Source: an uncultured Bacteroides sp.
GTDB lineage: Bacteria > Bacteroidota > Bacteroidia > Bacteroidales > Bacteroidaceae
Length of the DNA: 19,693 nucleotides
NCBI GenBank assembly: GCA_905197435.1
Contig: CAJJYX010000043.1
Location: forward strand, 1 to 19,693
Reading direction: 5' to 3'
This document shows positions 6,196-14,409 of this stretch, piece after piece. Under the pieces are notes generated by a model. That model made no database searches, was not told where the DNA came from, and worked only from the letters and a program-made list of their open reading frames with translations. Both the position numbers and the translations under genes were made by a program. Numbering within the stretch: the stretch's first letter is position 1; each line of letters begins with the position of its first letter.

Positions 6196-6950
6196 TGTTT
6201 CAAAATCATTGTACCGCATAAGGAGTCGAAACGGATGTTTTCATTTTGGAAAAGTCTGTCAATGTATCCGCTTTTCTGCATTTCAGACGCGGTCAAGCAA
6301 CTTAAATTCGGGGTATCTAACAATGCTATCGAATCGCACATGGACAACGCGATGTCAAGTTCATGTGTCGAGAACATGATACATTTTTTCTCGTCGTGGA
6401 CAAGCCTACGAAGCAACGCCACAAGTTCGTAGCGATTAGGCATGTCAAGAAAGGAAGTCGGTTCATCAAGGAGAATGATAGGAGTATCCTGTGCCAATGC
6501 ACGAGCAATCATCACACGCTGGCATTCGCCATCCGACATTTTATCCATCGTGCGGTTTGCATAAGCCTCCATTCCCACCGAAATGAGCGATTGCATGACT
6601 ATCTCCTTATCTGTTTCTTGCATCCTACCTATCCAGTTGGTATAAGGAGCACGGCCTATGGCTACGACATCCTTGCACCGCAGGTTGGCGATGCGCGTGC
6701 GCTCGGTCGTGACGACAGCCAGCGTTTTTGCCATATCTTCGGTTTTCATGCAGGCGATGTCGTGCCCGTCGAGAATGATTTTTCCGGAATAACACCGGTT
6801 CAGACCGGCTATGGCGCGGAGCAACGTCGATTTTCCTGTCCCGTTTCTTCCGATAAGGGCTGTCAGTTGACCTTTTTTTATCGTGGCATTTACCTCGTGG
6901 AGCAACGAGTTTTCTTTGTAACCTATGGAAAAATGCTGTAATTCTATCAT
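6192..6950 (-). CDS. btuD: Vitamin B12 ABC transporter ATP-binding protein
   Basis: A 252-residue ABC ATPase of the iron/B12 (FecE/BtuD) type, which powers inner-membrane import by BtuC. Visible motifs are Walker A GRNGTGKST (residues 34-42), the GRAPYTNWIGRM segment (about 99-110) typical of Bacteroidetes members, signature MSDGECQRVMIARAL (138-152), Walker B IILLDEPTSFLD (158-169) and the H-loop STHELD (His196). The signature has MSDGE rather than LSGGE. ATG 6950 is preferred over 6983 because it overlaps the btuC stop as ATGA and begins directly with the conserved MIELQHFSIGY. It also overlaps the DUF2284 start by four bases, so btuC, btuD and the DUF2284 gene are translationally coupled. 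Assignment to B12 rather than haem or siderophore rests on the riboswitch and BtuG. Confidence 0.92.
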   Translation of the reverse strand: MIELQHFSIGYKENSLLHEVNATIKKGQLTALIGRNGTGKSTLLRAIAGLNRCYSGKIILDGHDIACMKTEDMAKTLAVVTTERTRIANLRCKDVVAIGRAPYTNWIGRMQETDKEIVMQSLISVGMEAYANRTMDKMSDGECQRVMIARALAQDTPIILLDEPTSFLDMPNRYELVALLRRLVHDEKKCIMFSTHELDIALSMCDSIALLDTPNLSCLTASEMQKSGYIDRLFQNENIRFDSLCGTMILKQ

Positions 6951-7927
6951 GCGGTGATGGATTTGTTGCGTAAAACCACCCATACGACGATTGGGATTCC
7001 CAATAGAGCTGTAATGGCGTTGATCGGCAAGGTGAATATTTTAGAAATGATGTCGCAAAGAAGCAATATCGATGCTCCCGAAAGAATTGTTCCGGGCAGA
7101 AGGACATGATGATCGCTATTTTGGAAAAGCATTCTTGTGACATGAGGCATAGCGAGACCTATGAAACCTATCGGACCGCAAAAAGCGGTTATCGTTCCGG
7201 CGAGCAGCGTTGTCGAGAGAAACAACAGGCTGCGTGAACGCCGAATATTCAGTCCCATTGTTACGGCATATTCCTCTCCGAACAGCAGGAGGTTAAGCGG
7301 TTTGATGGTCAGTACCGCCAACAGCAGTCCGGCAAACACCGATGGAACAAGAATCAGAAGTTGTCCGGAGGTGACGTCACCCAAAGCCCCCATCGTCCAA
7401 ATGACAAAGGCTTTCAGCGATTCCTCTTTGCTGAGGTACTGCAATATCTGCACGACAGCACCTACGCCCGATGAGAACATCATGCCCAGAATCAGGATTA
7501 CCATGATGTCTTTTATTCGCTGTCCGACGGCAGTTATCACGAGCAACACGACAGCCGCACCCACCCACGCTGCTCCGGCAATGCCTATTGATGAACCGAT
7601 CCCGGCAAGTACCACAAGTGCCACACCGAGACTTGCACCGGAACTGATGCCAAGGACATAGGGACCGGCAAGAGGATTACGGAAGAGGGTCTGCATCTGA
7701 AGACCGCTGACCGATAAGGCAGCCCCGGCCAACAGTGCCACTATAGCTTTTATGAGGCGTATGTTGAGTACGATTTTTTCCGTGGCACGGGAACAATTTC
7801 CCCCGGTCAGTGCTGCCCATACATCGCGGATCGGAATGTTGACAGCTCCCACGGCCAAGTCCAGTAAAAAAAGACCGACCGTGAGCGTAATCAATATGGA
7901 GAATAATATAGTCGAACGGGAACGCAT
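6947..7927 (-). CDS. btuC: Vitamin B12 ABC transporter permease (FecCD family)
   Basis: A 326-residue, very hydrophobic FecCD/BtuC-family permease of the usual length. Family landmarks include LNIRLIKAIVALLAGAALSV, then SGLQMQTLFRNPLAGPYVLG and ISSGASLGVALVVLAG near the N-terminus, GEEYAVTMGLN in the cytoplasmic coupling region, and CGPIGFIGLAMPHVTRMLF before the last helices. About nine to ten transmembrane segments are expected for the fold. It forms the inner-membrane channel with BtuD and receives corrinoid from BtuF. The ATG directly abuts the btuF TAG (7928-7930), and its own TGA overlaps the btuD start. Confidence 0.93.
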   Translation of the reverse strand: MRSRSTILFSILITLTVGLFLLDLAVGAVNIPIRDVWAALTGGNCSRATEKIVLNIRLIKAIVALLAGAALSVSGLQMQTLFRNPLAGPYVLGISSGASLGVALVVLAGIGSSIGIAGAAWVGAAVVLLVITAVGQRIKDIMVILILGMMFSSGVGAVVQILQYLSKEESLKAFVIWTMGALGDVTSGQLLILVPSVFAGLLLAVLTIKPLNLLLFGEEYAVTMGLNIRRSRSLLFLSTTLLAGTITAFCGPIGFIGLAMPHVTRMLFQNSDHHVLLPGTILSGASILLLCDIISKIFTLPINAITALLGIPIVVWVVLRNKSITA

Positions 7928-9067
7928 CTATTTCAGTTGCTTGTAATACACACACTCTTCCTGCACCAGTTCAGGATGGAATATCTTCACGAGGTCGCGG
8001 AGCACGATGTCAGGATTCACGACGGCAGACTCGTAATAGTCGTTACCCCCGGCTGTGTTGGTACGGGCGTTGTTGTTATACACCTCTCCATTTTTGAAAC
8101 ATCGGGTATCGGTGAATTTCGGACATGATGCCTTCAAGTCGTCAAGGGAGTTCGCCATTCCCACGTTCAGCCACATGTCCGCATCCGACGCGAGCAGATA
8201 TGCTTCTTCTAAGTCAATGGGGATAGAAGCGTTTCCCGTGTTCTTCTGGTAGATATAGCGGCCTCCCGCATCAGTAATCAAGCGGGCTACATAACTTTGG
8301 GTTGAAGGCATGAACCACGAGTCGCCATAGGGAACATTAAGCATAACCGAAGGAGTGCCGAGGGTACTGTCGGCCACTTTCTTTTTCAAGGCGTTGTATC
8401 TGACCGGGATTGCGGCAAAGGCTTTTTCACCCTTCTCACGTTTTCCTGTGACTTCTGAAAGCACTACCATCCATTCGGCCTTGCCGAGAGGCGACTCTTC
8501 AAGATAATCGCCGACATACATGAACGGTATGTCGAGTTCTTCGAGTTTGCTTTCCATTGCGCTTGCGCCGTTCACCCCATAGAGCAGAACGAGGTCGGGA
8601 TCGAGCGAGAGCAGCAACTCGTAGTTGATGTTCCCTTCATAGCCGACATCGCCAATACTGTCGCGGCGGGCTTGGATGTCTGGGTTGGAAATGTAGTCGA
8701 TTCCCGAAACGCCGGTTATACACCGGACTTCACCGATTGCGTCAAGCATGGCGATATGAGTGGAAGACATCGCCACGATGCGTTTGGCGTCTCCTTTGAG
8801 TACCTGTCCTGCAAACCCTTCGGGAACCTCTTCACCGTTGCGGACGATAAACAGCCATGTGGTTACACTGTCCGCTCCCTGCCAGGGATTCCTGACGGTT
8901 ATCAGTACGCTTTCCTTCCCGCCCGCCCCTTTGATGTCGAAGCCGGAGGCATATTCGGGAGCATAAAGCAGCAGGTTGAAATCATTGATTTTTGAGCTTT
9001 TGTTGTGGCAGCCTGTAAATGCCAGAGAAAGCAACAAAATCAGGCTTAAATTCTTTAATGCGTTCAT
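7928..9067 (-). CDS. btuF: Vitamin B12 periplasmic substrate-binding lipoprotein
   Basis: A 379-residue class III (BtuF/FhuD-like) substrate-binding protein with a lipoprotein signal ending LAFTGC (Cys20). The residues after Cys (HNKSSK) are not acidic, unlike the upstream surface lipoproteins, which fits periplasmic localisation. Seen in order are an N-terminal beta region (VTTWLFIVRNGEEV), a first lobe with RIVAMSSTHIAMLDAIG and NYELLLSLDPDLVLLYGV, and a second lobe with GTPSVMLNVPYGDSWFMPST followed by ARLITDAGG and NPDIVLRDLVKIFHPEL. The layout is typical of Bacteroidetes members, which have an extra N-terminal segment compared with E. coli BtuF. It hands corrinoid from BtuB to BtuC2D2. 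It starts 11 nt after the btuB stop and abuts btuC, in one operon. Confidence 0.9.
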   Translation of the reverse strand: MNALKNLSLILLLSLAFTGCHNKSSKINDFNLLLYAPEYASGFDIKGAGGKESVLITVRNPWQGADSVTTWLFIVRNGEEVPEGFAGQVLKGDAKRIVAMSSTHIAMLDAIGEVRCITGVSGIDYISNPDIQARRDSIGDVGYEGNINYELLLSLDPDLVLLYGVNGASAMESKLEELDIPFMYVGDYLEESPLGKAEWMVVLSEVTGKREKGEKAFAAIPVRYNALKKKVADSTLGTPSVMLNVPYGDSWFMPSTQSYVARLITDAGGRYIYQKNTGNASIPIDLEEAYLLASDADMWLNVGMANSLDDLKASCPKFTDTRCFKNGEVYNNNARTNTAGGNDYYESAVVNPDIVLRDLVKIFHPELVQEECVYYKQLK

Positions 9068-9078
9068 ATTGATGCAGA

Positions 9079-11157
9079 TTATCGTTTACTATTTTTGTTT
9101 TTTCCGAACTTGGGTGTTATGCCGATGAATATCTCGAAATTGATGCCCGGCATGGGACGGGACAATACGGAAAGGTATTCTTCATCGAACAGGTTGTTGA
9201 TGCTGCCCTTTAGCGACAGATCGGCCCATCGGAAAGAGAGCTGTTTTTCCAGTGTCACGTTATTCATGAAGTAAGGGGGCAGATAGCCCGTCAGGGTATA
9301 GTCATTACTCGACATGGTATAACGCTGGCTGTAATAACACCATTTGTAAAGCAGGCTCCATGTCCGCCATGACAGACGTCCGGTCACCGTTGCGGAAAAC
9401 TCCGGCACGTATGGCAACTGTTTGCCGACGGATTGGTCTGCCGGACTCATCGGTTCGCTCTCGTTGATCGAGGGAGTCCACGAGAAAGTTCCGTTCATAT
9501 CCAGTTTCCAGTCCTTTCCGAGCATTATATCAAGGTGGGCGTTGGTCTCTGCCCCGTAAGCATGTACCTTTTTGAGGTTTCTGGGGGAGAAGAATCCCTT
9601 GGTTGTGGGTAGCCAGATGATCCAGTCGTCGATGTGCGAATCGAACCAGTTGATACCACCGCTCAAAGCATATACATTTTCTTTCCCCACCGAGAACGAC
9701 AACCCCACGTCGTATGTGAAGCCGTGCTCGCTTTTCAGGTCGGGATTACCGCCCGGCAGAAAATAGAGGTCGTTCAGCGTGGGAAAACGGTAGTTCCGGG
9801 AGATGGATGCTTTCGCCACGATATTGCCTTTTTTCGACAGTACCCCGTCGATGAAGAAAGCCGGGATAACCGGGGCCCATTCCGTACCGAACATATCCTC
9901 GCGAAGGACAAGCGAGGCGGCAAAACGATCGACAGGCCGCCATTTCGCAGAAACGGAACCGGAAAACTCGACACGTCCCTTGTCATACCCGACAACAGCC
10001 TTGTTACCTTCCTGCGAGATGATATTTTTGTCCGCGCTTTCCACCAAATGCTGGTGTACGGAAACACCGGCCGTGAACAGCCATTTCTCTGAAGGAGCAT
10101 AATCCCCGTCCGCACTTCCGTAGAACGTGTTAATCTTACTGCGTGAGCGGGTCATCGAAGCCATTTCGCCGTTTCCCTTGTCCCGCTTGTAATCATAGGC
10201 CATCCATGTGTGTATATAGCCGCCTTTTACACCGACCTTCCATTTCTCCCGCACGCGATCCCACGAGAGGACGCCGCGAAACGTCTGCTCCCTTTGGCGG
10301 TTCTCGAAGTCCATGTCGTTCCCGTAATCCGTGCTGAGCATCGCCAGTTCCCGGTTGGAATTGATATACCAGGCGTTTAGCCCGAACTTGTCGCCTTCGC
10401 CCGTGTTATAATAAATTTCCTGCAAGACGTGCAGATCCTTATAAGCCCCGCTGCGGTTGCGTTCCGTCGGGTAATAGGAACCGATGATGTTCTTGTCCTC
10501 GTCATAGATGTTTTCCTTCTTGTCCCGGTTTCGGTATTTGTAGTCGTTGGGGGAAGAGGAATACACCACACGGGTGGAGGACTGCCAGTGTTTGTCACCG
10601 TAGGTCAGGCGGAGAAACTCGTCGAACGTGCTGAACGACCCCACTCCCTGCACGTACTGCAACCCGAACCCTTCATGGTTGGCCGGAGAAGTGGAGAGCC
10701 TGACCAGACCACCCAAGCCGCCGCCCGTTTCGTTTACCGATGACGTTCCGTGCAGCAGCGAGGCATCATCGATAAAGTAAGAAGGGATGGTGGAAAAATC
10801 CGTCATGCCCAGCATCGGGTTGTTAATGCGCATACCATTCCACGTCACTTGGGTATGCGAGGGAGAGGTACCCCGGAAAGCCACGGTGGATAACGTGGCG
10901 CGTCCGTAGTTCTTGACAAAAACGGATGAGTTGAATGTCAGCACATCGGCCATAGACAAGGCGATGTTCTCTTTCATGGCGATGGAATCGAAACGGGTTC
11001 GTTGCACGCCTATATCCTTCATAGGTCGTTTGCCCACCACCGTAACCTCCGGAATACGTAGTACCCTTTTGGTAATGCTGACGGAATTTTTCTGCTGGGC
11101 GGCAAGCAGAAAGGGCAGGCTTACCCCCACGAACAATAGAATAAGATGTCTTTTCAT
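9079..11157 (-). CDS. btuB: TonB-dependent vitamin B12 outer-membrane transporter
   Basis: A 692-residue TonB-dependent receptor. After a signal peptide ending near LPFLLAAQQ, a likely TonB box lies in IPEVTVVGKR. The plug domain follows (LSMADVLTFNSSVFVKNYG, TLSTVAFRGTSPSHTQVTWNG, GGGLGGLVRLST), and then a 22-strand-type barrel rich in alternating aromatic strands to the C-terminus (NNLFDEEYL ... INFEIFIGITPKF). There is no SusC-type N-terminal extension, which fits BtuB rather than a glycan transporter. A strong ribosome-binding site (AAGGAGGAC) sits six bases before ATG 11157. In Bacteroides, BtuB forms a stable complex with BtuG, whose gene ends 18 nt upstream. Substrate assignment rests on the riboswitch and btuG. 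Confidence 0.9.
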   Translation of the reverse strand: MKRHLILLFVGVSLPFLLAAQQKNSVSITKRVLRIPEVTVVGKRPMKDIGVQRTRFDSIAMKENIALSMADVLTFNSSVFVKNYGRATLSTVAFRGTSPSHTQVTWNGMRINNPMLGMTDFSTIPSYFIDDASLLHGTSSVNETGGGLGGLVRLSTSPANHEGFGLQYVQGVGSFSTFDEFLRLTYGDKHWQSSTRVVYSSSPNDYKYRNRDKKENIYDEDKNIIGSYYPTERNRSGAYKDLHVLQEIYYNTGEGDKFGLNAWYINSNRELAMLSTDYGNDMDFENRQREQTFRGVLSWDRVREKWKVGVKGGYIHTWMAYDYKRDKGNGEMASMTRSRSKINTFYGSADGDYAPSEKWLFTAGVSVHQHLVESADKNIISQEGNKAVVGYDKGRVEFSGSVSAKWRPVDRFAASLVLREDMFGTEWAPVIPAFFIDGVLSKKGNIVAKASISRNYRFPTLNDLYFLPGGNPDLKSEHGFTYDVGLSFSVGKENVYALSGGINWFDSHIDDWIIWLPTTKGFFSPRNLKKVHAYGAETNAHLDIMLGKDWKLDMNGTFSWTPSINESEPMSPADQSVGKQLPYVPEFSATVTGRLSWRTWSLLYKWCYYSQRYTMSSNDYTLTGYLPPYFMNNVTLEKQLSFRWADLSLKGSINNLFDEEYLSVLSRPMPGINFEIFIGITPKFGKNKNSKR

Positions 11158-11175
11158 TTTTGTCCTCCTTCCTCG

Positions 11176-12249
11176 TTATTTCCAGCAGAAAGCTCCCGGA
11201 ATGATTCCCACGTAAAATTCATCGATCAGCTTGCCTTGCGGCGAATAGCGATACACGATACCTTGTTGCTGGTAATCAATAGCGTCGGCCACATATACCT
11301 CCCCGTTGTTGGGATTGACCGTAAGGCCGTAGTATTTGGTGTCCCGAAACTCCAGAAAAGGCCGGACGGGAACACGGTCGGCTTCCACCGGCATTCGCCA
11401 AATATCGTTGTTGATCCAGTAAAGTGTATCCCGTGTACCGTTGAGCTGGACTTCCGAAGGCCAGTCGCCCAGCTTAAACTTGAACTGTTTCTCTACGGTG
11501 AAAGTCTCGGCGTCTATACGATAGAGAGACGGTGCCTCGTAACCGTATGGGCTGCCCTCGTAACCGCCATCCGTGATGGTCCACATCTTGTTGTATTTGT
11601 CCATGACCAGCGAAGTAGGTTGTATGCCGATGGTCAGTTCGTCCACGACCTTGTCCGTCTCCGTGTCGATTTTCAGGATGCGGTTCTGGTACGACCAGCA
11701 GTTCACATAGACGTACTTGCCGTATTGTACCATTTGTTCGGTGGAACCCGATTCCATGTCCATGTCTGGACATTCGATATAGCCGGTAATCTCGTATGTC
11801 TTGGGGTTGATGATGAAGATACGGTAGTCCCATATCTGCGTCACATAGGCTTTCTCATCCGACAGAAAATGGATATACCGGGGTGAGGTGAAACCTGTGA
11901 TACGGCCCACTTCCTTGAAAGTATTGATGTCGATGGCGAAAATCACATGCGAGTTGTTCACCACGATCCAGCCTATACCGTCCCGGATAACCATAGACTG
12001 GGCCACATCGCCCAACTTGAACCCGTTGGCACGGTAAAACACTTCATTCTCCACTTCGCACGTGGCGGGATCGTAGTAGGAAAGCGTGGCATTGCTGTAC
12101 TGGAAATTCCCCTCGTTGGTAATGAAAAGACCAGAGGCCGATACAGAGAAATCTTCCATCTCTCCGTAATCCCATTTCATGCAACTGCCGAAAACTGGCA
12201 GGCAGAAAAGAAAAAGGCAAATCCGTTGTATTGTTCTGCTCATTGTCAT
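11176..12249 (-). CDS. btuG: BtuG-like surface beta-propeller lipoprotein that captures B12 (DUF5074)
   Basis: A 357-residue lipoprotein whose repeats match the BtuG/DUF5074 YncE-like seven-bladed propeller, e.g. GLFITNEGNFQYSNATLSYY, NSHVIFAIDINTFKEVGRI, YVTQIWDYRIFIINPKTYEI, VYVNCWSYQNRILKIDTETD and SLVMDKYNKMWTITDGGYEG. In gut Bacteroides, BtuG binds cobalamin extremely tightly at the cell surface and passes it to BtuB. Numbered from ATG 12249, the lipobox Cys is residue 23 (VFGSC). ATG 12249 or 12243 is preferred over 12276, because the latter lies in the loop of an intrinsic terminator stem; there is no strong Shine-Dalgarno before either. The gene lies directly before btuB, the classical arrangement. 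Confidence 0.9.
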   Translation of the reverse strand: MTMSRTIQRICLFLFCLPVFGSCMKWDYGEMEDFSVSASGLFITNEGNFQYSNATLSYYDPATCEVENEVFYRANGFKLGDVAQSMVIRDGIGWIVVNNSHVIFAIDINTFKEVGRITGFTSPRYIHFLSDEKAYVTQIWDYRIFIINPKTYEITGYIECPDMDMESGSTEQMVQYGKYVYVNCWSYQNRILKIDTETDKVVDELTIGIQPTSLVMDKYNKMWTITDGGYEGSPYGYEAPSLYRIDAETFTVEKQFKFKLGDWPSEVQLNGTRDTLYWINNDIWRMPVEADRVPVRPFLEFRDTKYYGLTVNPNNGEVYVADAIDYQQQGIVYRYSPQGKLIDEFYVGIIPGAFCWK

Positions 12250-12255
12250 TCGGAT

Positions 12256-12288
12256 AAAAAAGAGTACCCGAATCATTACGGGTACTCT
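12256..12288 (-). terminator. Intrinsic terminator between LRR lipoprotein gene and btuG
   Basis: A perfect 10-bp stem, AGAGTACCCG (12261-12270 on plus) with CGGGTACTCT (12279-12288) around an 8-nt loop, followed on the minus strand by a T-run ending at 12256. It sits in the 55-nt gap between the upstream lipoprotein stop and the btuG start, inside the operon. It should stop a fraction of transcripts before the transport genes. Confidence 0.8.
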
Positions 12289-12304
12289 GGTTAAGGTATA
12301 AGGT

Positions 12305-14395
12305 TTAATCCTGCTGCGTATATTGTTTGTCCTTCATATTTTGGAAGGTTGGGTTATACCCACATTTCGTCACGCTCCAACTTTCCCCCGTAATCATTCC
12401 GTTTTCTATAAACTTGCCGAAGAAAGTGTAGTCGGTAAATTTCGTCAAACCGTCAAAAACAACCCCATGCAAGGTCTCCAACTTCTCCATGGAAAGTGTT
12501 TCCTGAGAAAGAGAAGTCGCACTTTTTATCTGTAGCGTACCATCTATAGTCTGTAATTTATCACAAGTAATGCCTGTTGCTTTATTAACGAACAACCCTT
12601 CACCTCCTACGTGAAGCAATTCCGGAATATCCAGCGATTTTCTTTGTAAAGATATTGCTAACGAACCCTCTCCCTCTTTATAATATACAGGAGAAGCTGA
12701 ACAACAAACTTTGGATAGTAAGGGCAAGTTACAACTGGTAAAATTTCCAGATAAATAGAACTGTCCTCCCACTTCTTTCAAGACTGGCATTGTGATTGAA
12801 GCAAACATGGGTATTTGGATATATCCATATCCATCTATGATTTCCAAGTCGGGAAATTTGGCATTGCTTCGCATTTGGCCTGTCACATTTAGATTTCCAT
12901 ATACATGTTGAATTGTCGATATGGTATAATCGGTATTGTTGGTGGTTGGCTTACAAGTGAAGTCTTTGATATTCTTGAACGTGATTTCAGGGAACTTATT
13001 ATTCGTGAGACTGGTGATGACAAAATTTACATTTGACAAATCTTCGGCTGTTTCAATTTTGGAGAGCTGCACCTTGTTTATAATTTCAATCTGGGGCGCT
13101 GTTTCTCCGAAGGTTTCAAATCGGGCGTTCGGCAACAGCAGTGTTCCGCTCACATCTTCAAGATAATCCAGCGTGATGCTTCCAAGTGTGGTGATCTTGC
13201 TCCAGTCGGGAAGTTGTTTGAGTGCCGTGAAATTCTTTATCTTTATCTGTCCCTTTATCGTTGTCAGTTTGTCCATTCCACCGAAAGCCTGAAGCACGTC
13301 ATTTCGTTGGGGAACAAAACTACCGGTAGGAGGAGCTTCCATATTGGCTTCCATAATAATACTTCCGTTTACTGTTTCGATTTCCGGAAGGTTGATGGTT
13401 TCCAACATCACGGGGACGGTATGGAAATCAAGGCCACCGGTCTCTTTCAGCTTAAGGAAGCTCATGGAAGTCAGCTTGGCAAGATTGTTTACGGACAAGA
13501 CCCCTCCGACACTTGTCAGTTCCGGTATTTCCAAAGACGCAATCGAACCGGCTGCTGTGTTCTCTTCATTGAGTCCTTGAAGATTCAGATCCTGACCTAC
13601 AGTAGTCAGAACCGGAAACTCAAAACTCTGTAACGACGACGCATTGAACATCACGCTTCCTTCAATAGTTGCCAGTTTCTCGAATAGGACATACGTCACT
13701 TGGTCGTTATATACCGATATGTCTCCGGAGAGCGTTTCCAATGCTTTCATGGAAATCATGTGAAGTTCCGTAGCTTTCGAGGCGACATCGGTCGAACCTA
13801 CCTGTAAACCTCCGGCAGAAACGATATTATCCAACCCTGTCAAGTCTGCACCGTTGTAACTGTTACGAATGACAATGTTGCCAGTAACCTCTTTCAAAGA
13901 TGCCAATGCAGATATGTCAGTGATTTTTTCTGCCTCTTCCGCATCAGAGCCGATAATCAGGTTCCCTTTGACAACGGTTGTTTTGGTTGCGGCAAAAGAA
14001 GCTACCTCCTCGGTGGTCTTCAACTCCACATCTCCGTCAGATTCTATCTCGCTTTTCACGACCTTATAGGTATATTCGCGGGCATCTCCGTTATAGGATG
14101 TCACCCGGAAGGTTCGTTCGTTATCCCAGTCCGTTACCGTTTCAGGATCAGGTATGATTGTTGCAGAAGTTGTGTACTTGAATTCCACTTCGGCGTTGTT
14201 CAGCGATACCGTATAGGGAACGGTTATTGTTACTGTATTGTCCGTAATGTCGGCCGTGTACGATTTCCCGTCCACGGTCATCACGACCGATGTGATGAAA
14301 TTTTCATCTGCATCTTCAGGTATAATTTCATCGTTTTTGTCACACGCTCCCAAAAAGAACAAGGATAGGAGCATGGGAAGAAAATAAATTTTCAT
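12305..14395 (-). CDS. Surface lipoprotein with DUF5018-like and LRR/beta-helix repeats
   Basis: A 696-residue lipoprotein with signal MKIYFLPMLLSLFFLGAC (Cys18) followed by DKNDE, an acidic signature seen in surface-exported Bacteroidetes lipoproteins. Residues ~35-115 look like a DUF5018-type Ig-like domain (VTITVPYTVSLNNAEVEFKY ... NGDAREYTYKVV). From ~140 to ~660 there are irregular repeats of about 22-30 residues (LKEVTGNIVIRNS, LETLSGDISVYN, LATIEGSVMFN, LTSVGGVLSVNNLAKL, LETINLPEIETVNGSIIME and others), resembling receptor-L/BspA-like leucine-rich or right-handed beta-helix proteins. A Cys pair (KVCCSAS) is unusual. The role is unknown; membership of the riboswitch-controlled B12 operon suggests a surface accessory in corrinoid capture or adhesion. 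Its start lies 14 nt after the PKD gene stop. Confidence 0.85.
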   Translation of the reverse strand: MKIYFLPMLLSLFFLGACDKNDEIIPEDADENFITSVVMTVDGKSYTADITDNTVTITVPYTVSLNNAEVEFKYTTSATIIPDPETVTDWDNERTFRVTSYNGDAREYTYKVVKSEIESDGDVELKTTEEVASFAATKTTVVKGNLIIGSDAEEAEKITDISALASLKEVTGNIVIRNSYNGADLTGLDNIVSAGGLQVGSTDVASKATELHMISMKALETLSGDISVYNDQVTYVLFEKLATIEGSVMFNASSLQSFEFPVLTTVGQDLNLQGLNEENTAAGSIASLEIPELTSVGGVLSVNNLAKLTSMSFLKLKETGGLDFHTVPVMLETINLPEIETVNGSIIMEANMEAPPTGSFVPQRNDVLQAFGGMDKLTTIKGQIKIKNFTALKQLPDWSKITTLGSITLDYLEDVSGTLLLPNARFETFGETAPQIEIINKVQLSKIETAEDLSNVNFVITSLTNNKFPEITFKNIKDFTCKPTTNNTDYTISTIQHVYGNLNVTGQMRSNAKFPDLEIIDGYGYIQIPMFASITMPVLKEVGGQFYLSGNFTSCNLPLLSKVCCSASPVYYKEGEGSLAISLQRKSLDIPELLHVGGEGLFVNKATGITCDKLQTIDGTLQIKSATSLSQETLSMEKLETLHGVVFDGLTKFTDYTFFGKFIENGMITGESWSVTKCGYNPTFQNMKDKQYTQQD

Positions 14396-14409
14396 ACTTG
14401 TAATTTTTA

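Noticed and set aside
6192..7927. Haem or siderophore rather than B12 transporter
   Set aside because: The ABC proteins alone would fit either, but the cobalamin riboswitch, BtuG and direct operon linkage favour B12.
8672..8995. Plus-strand frames opposite btuF, btuB and the lipoprotein genes
   Set aside because: All are antisense shadows of long genes with strong motifs and operon spacing on the minus strand.
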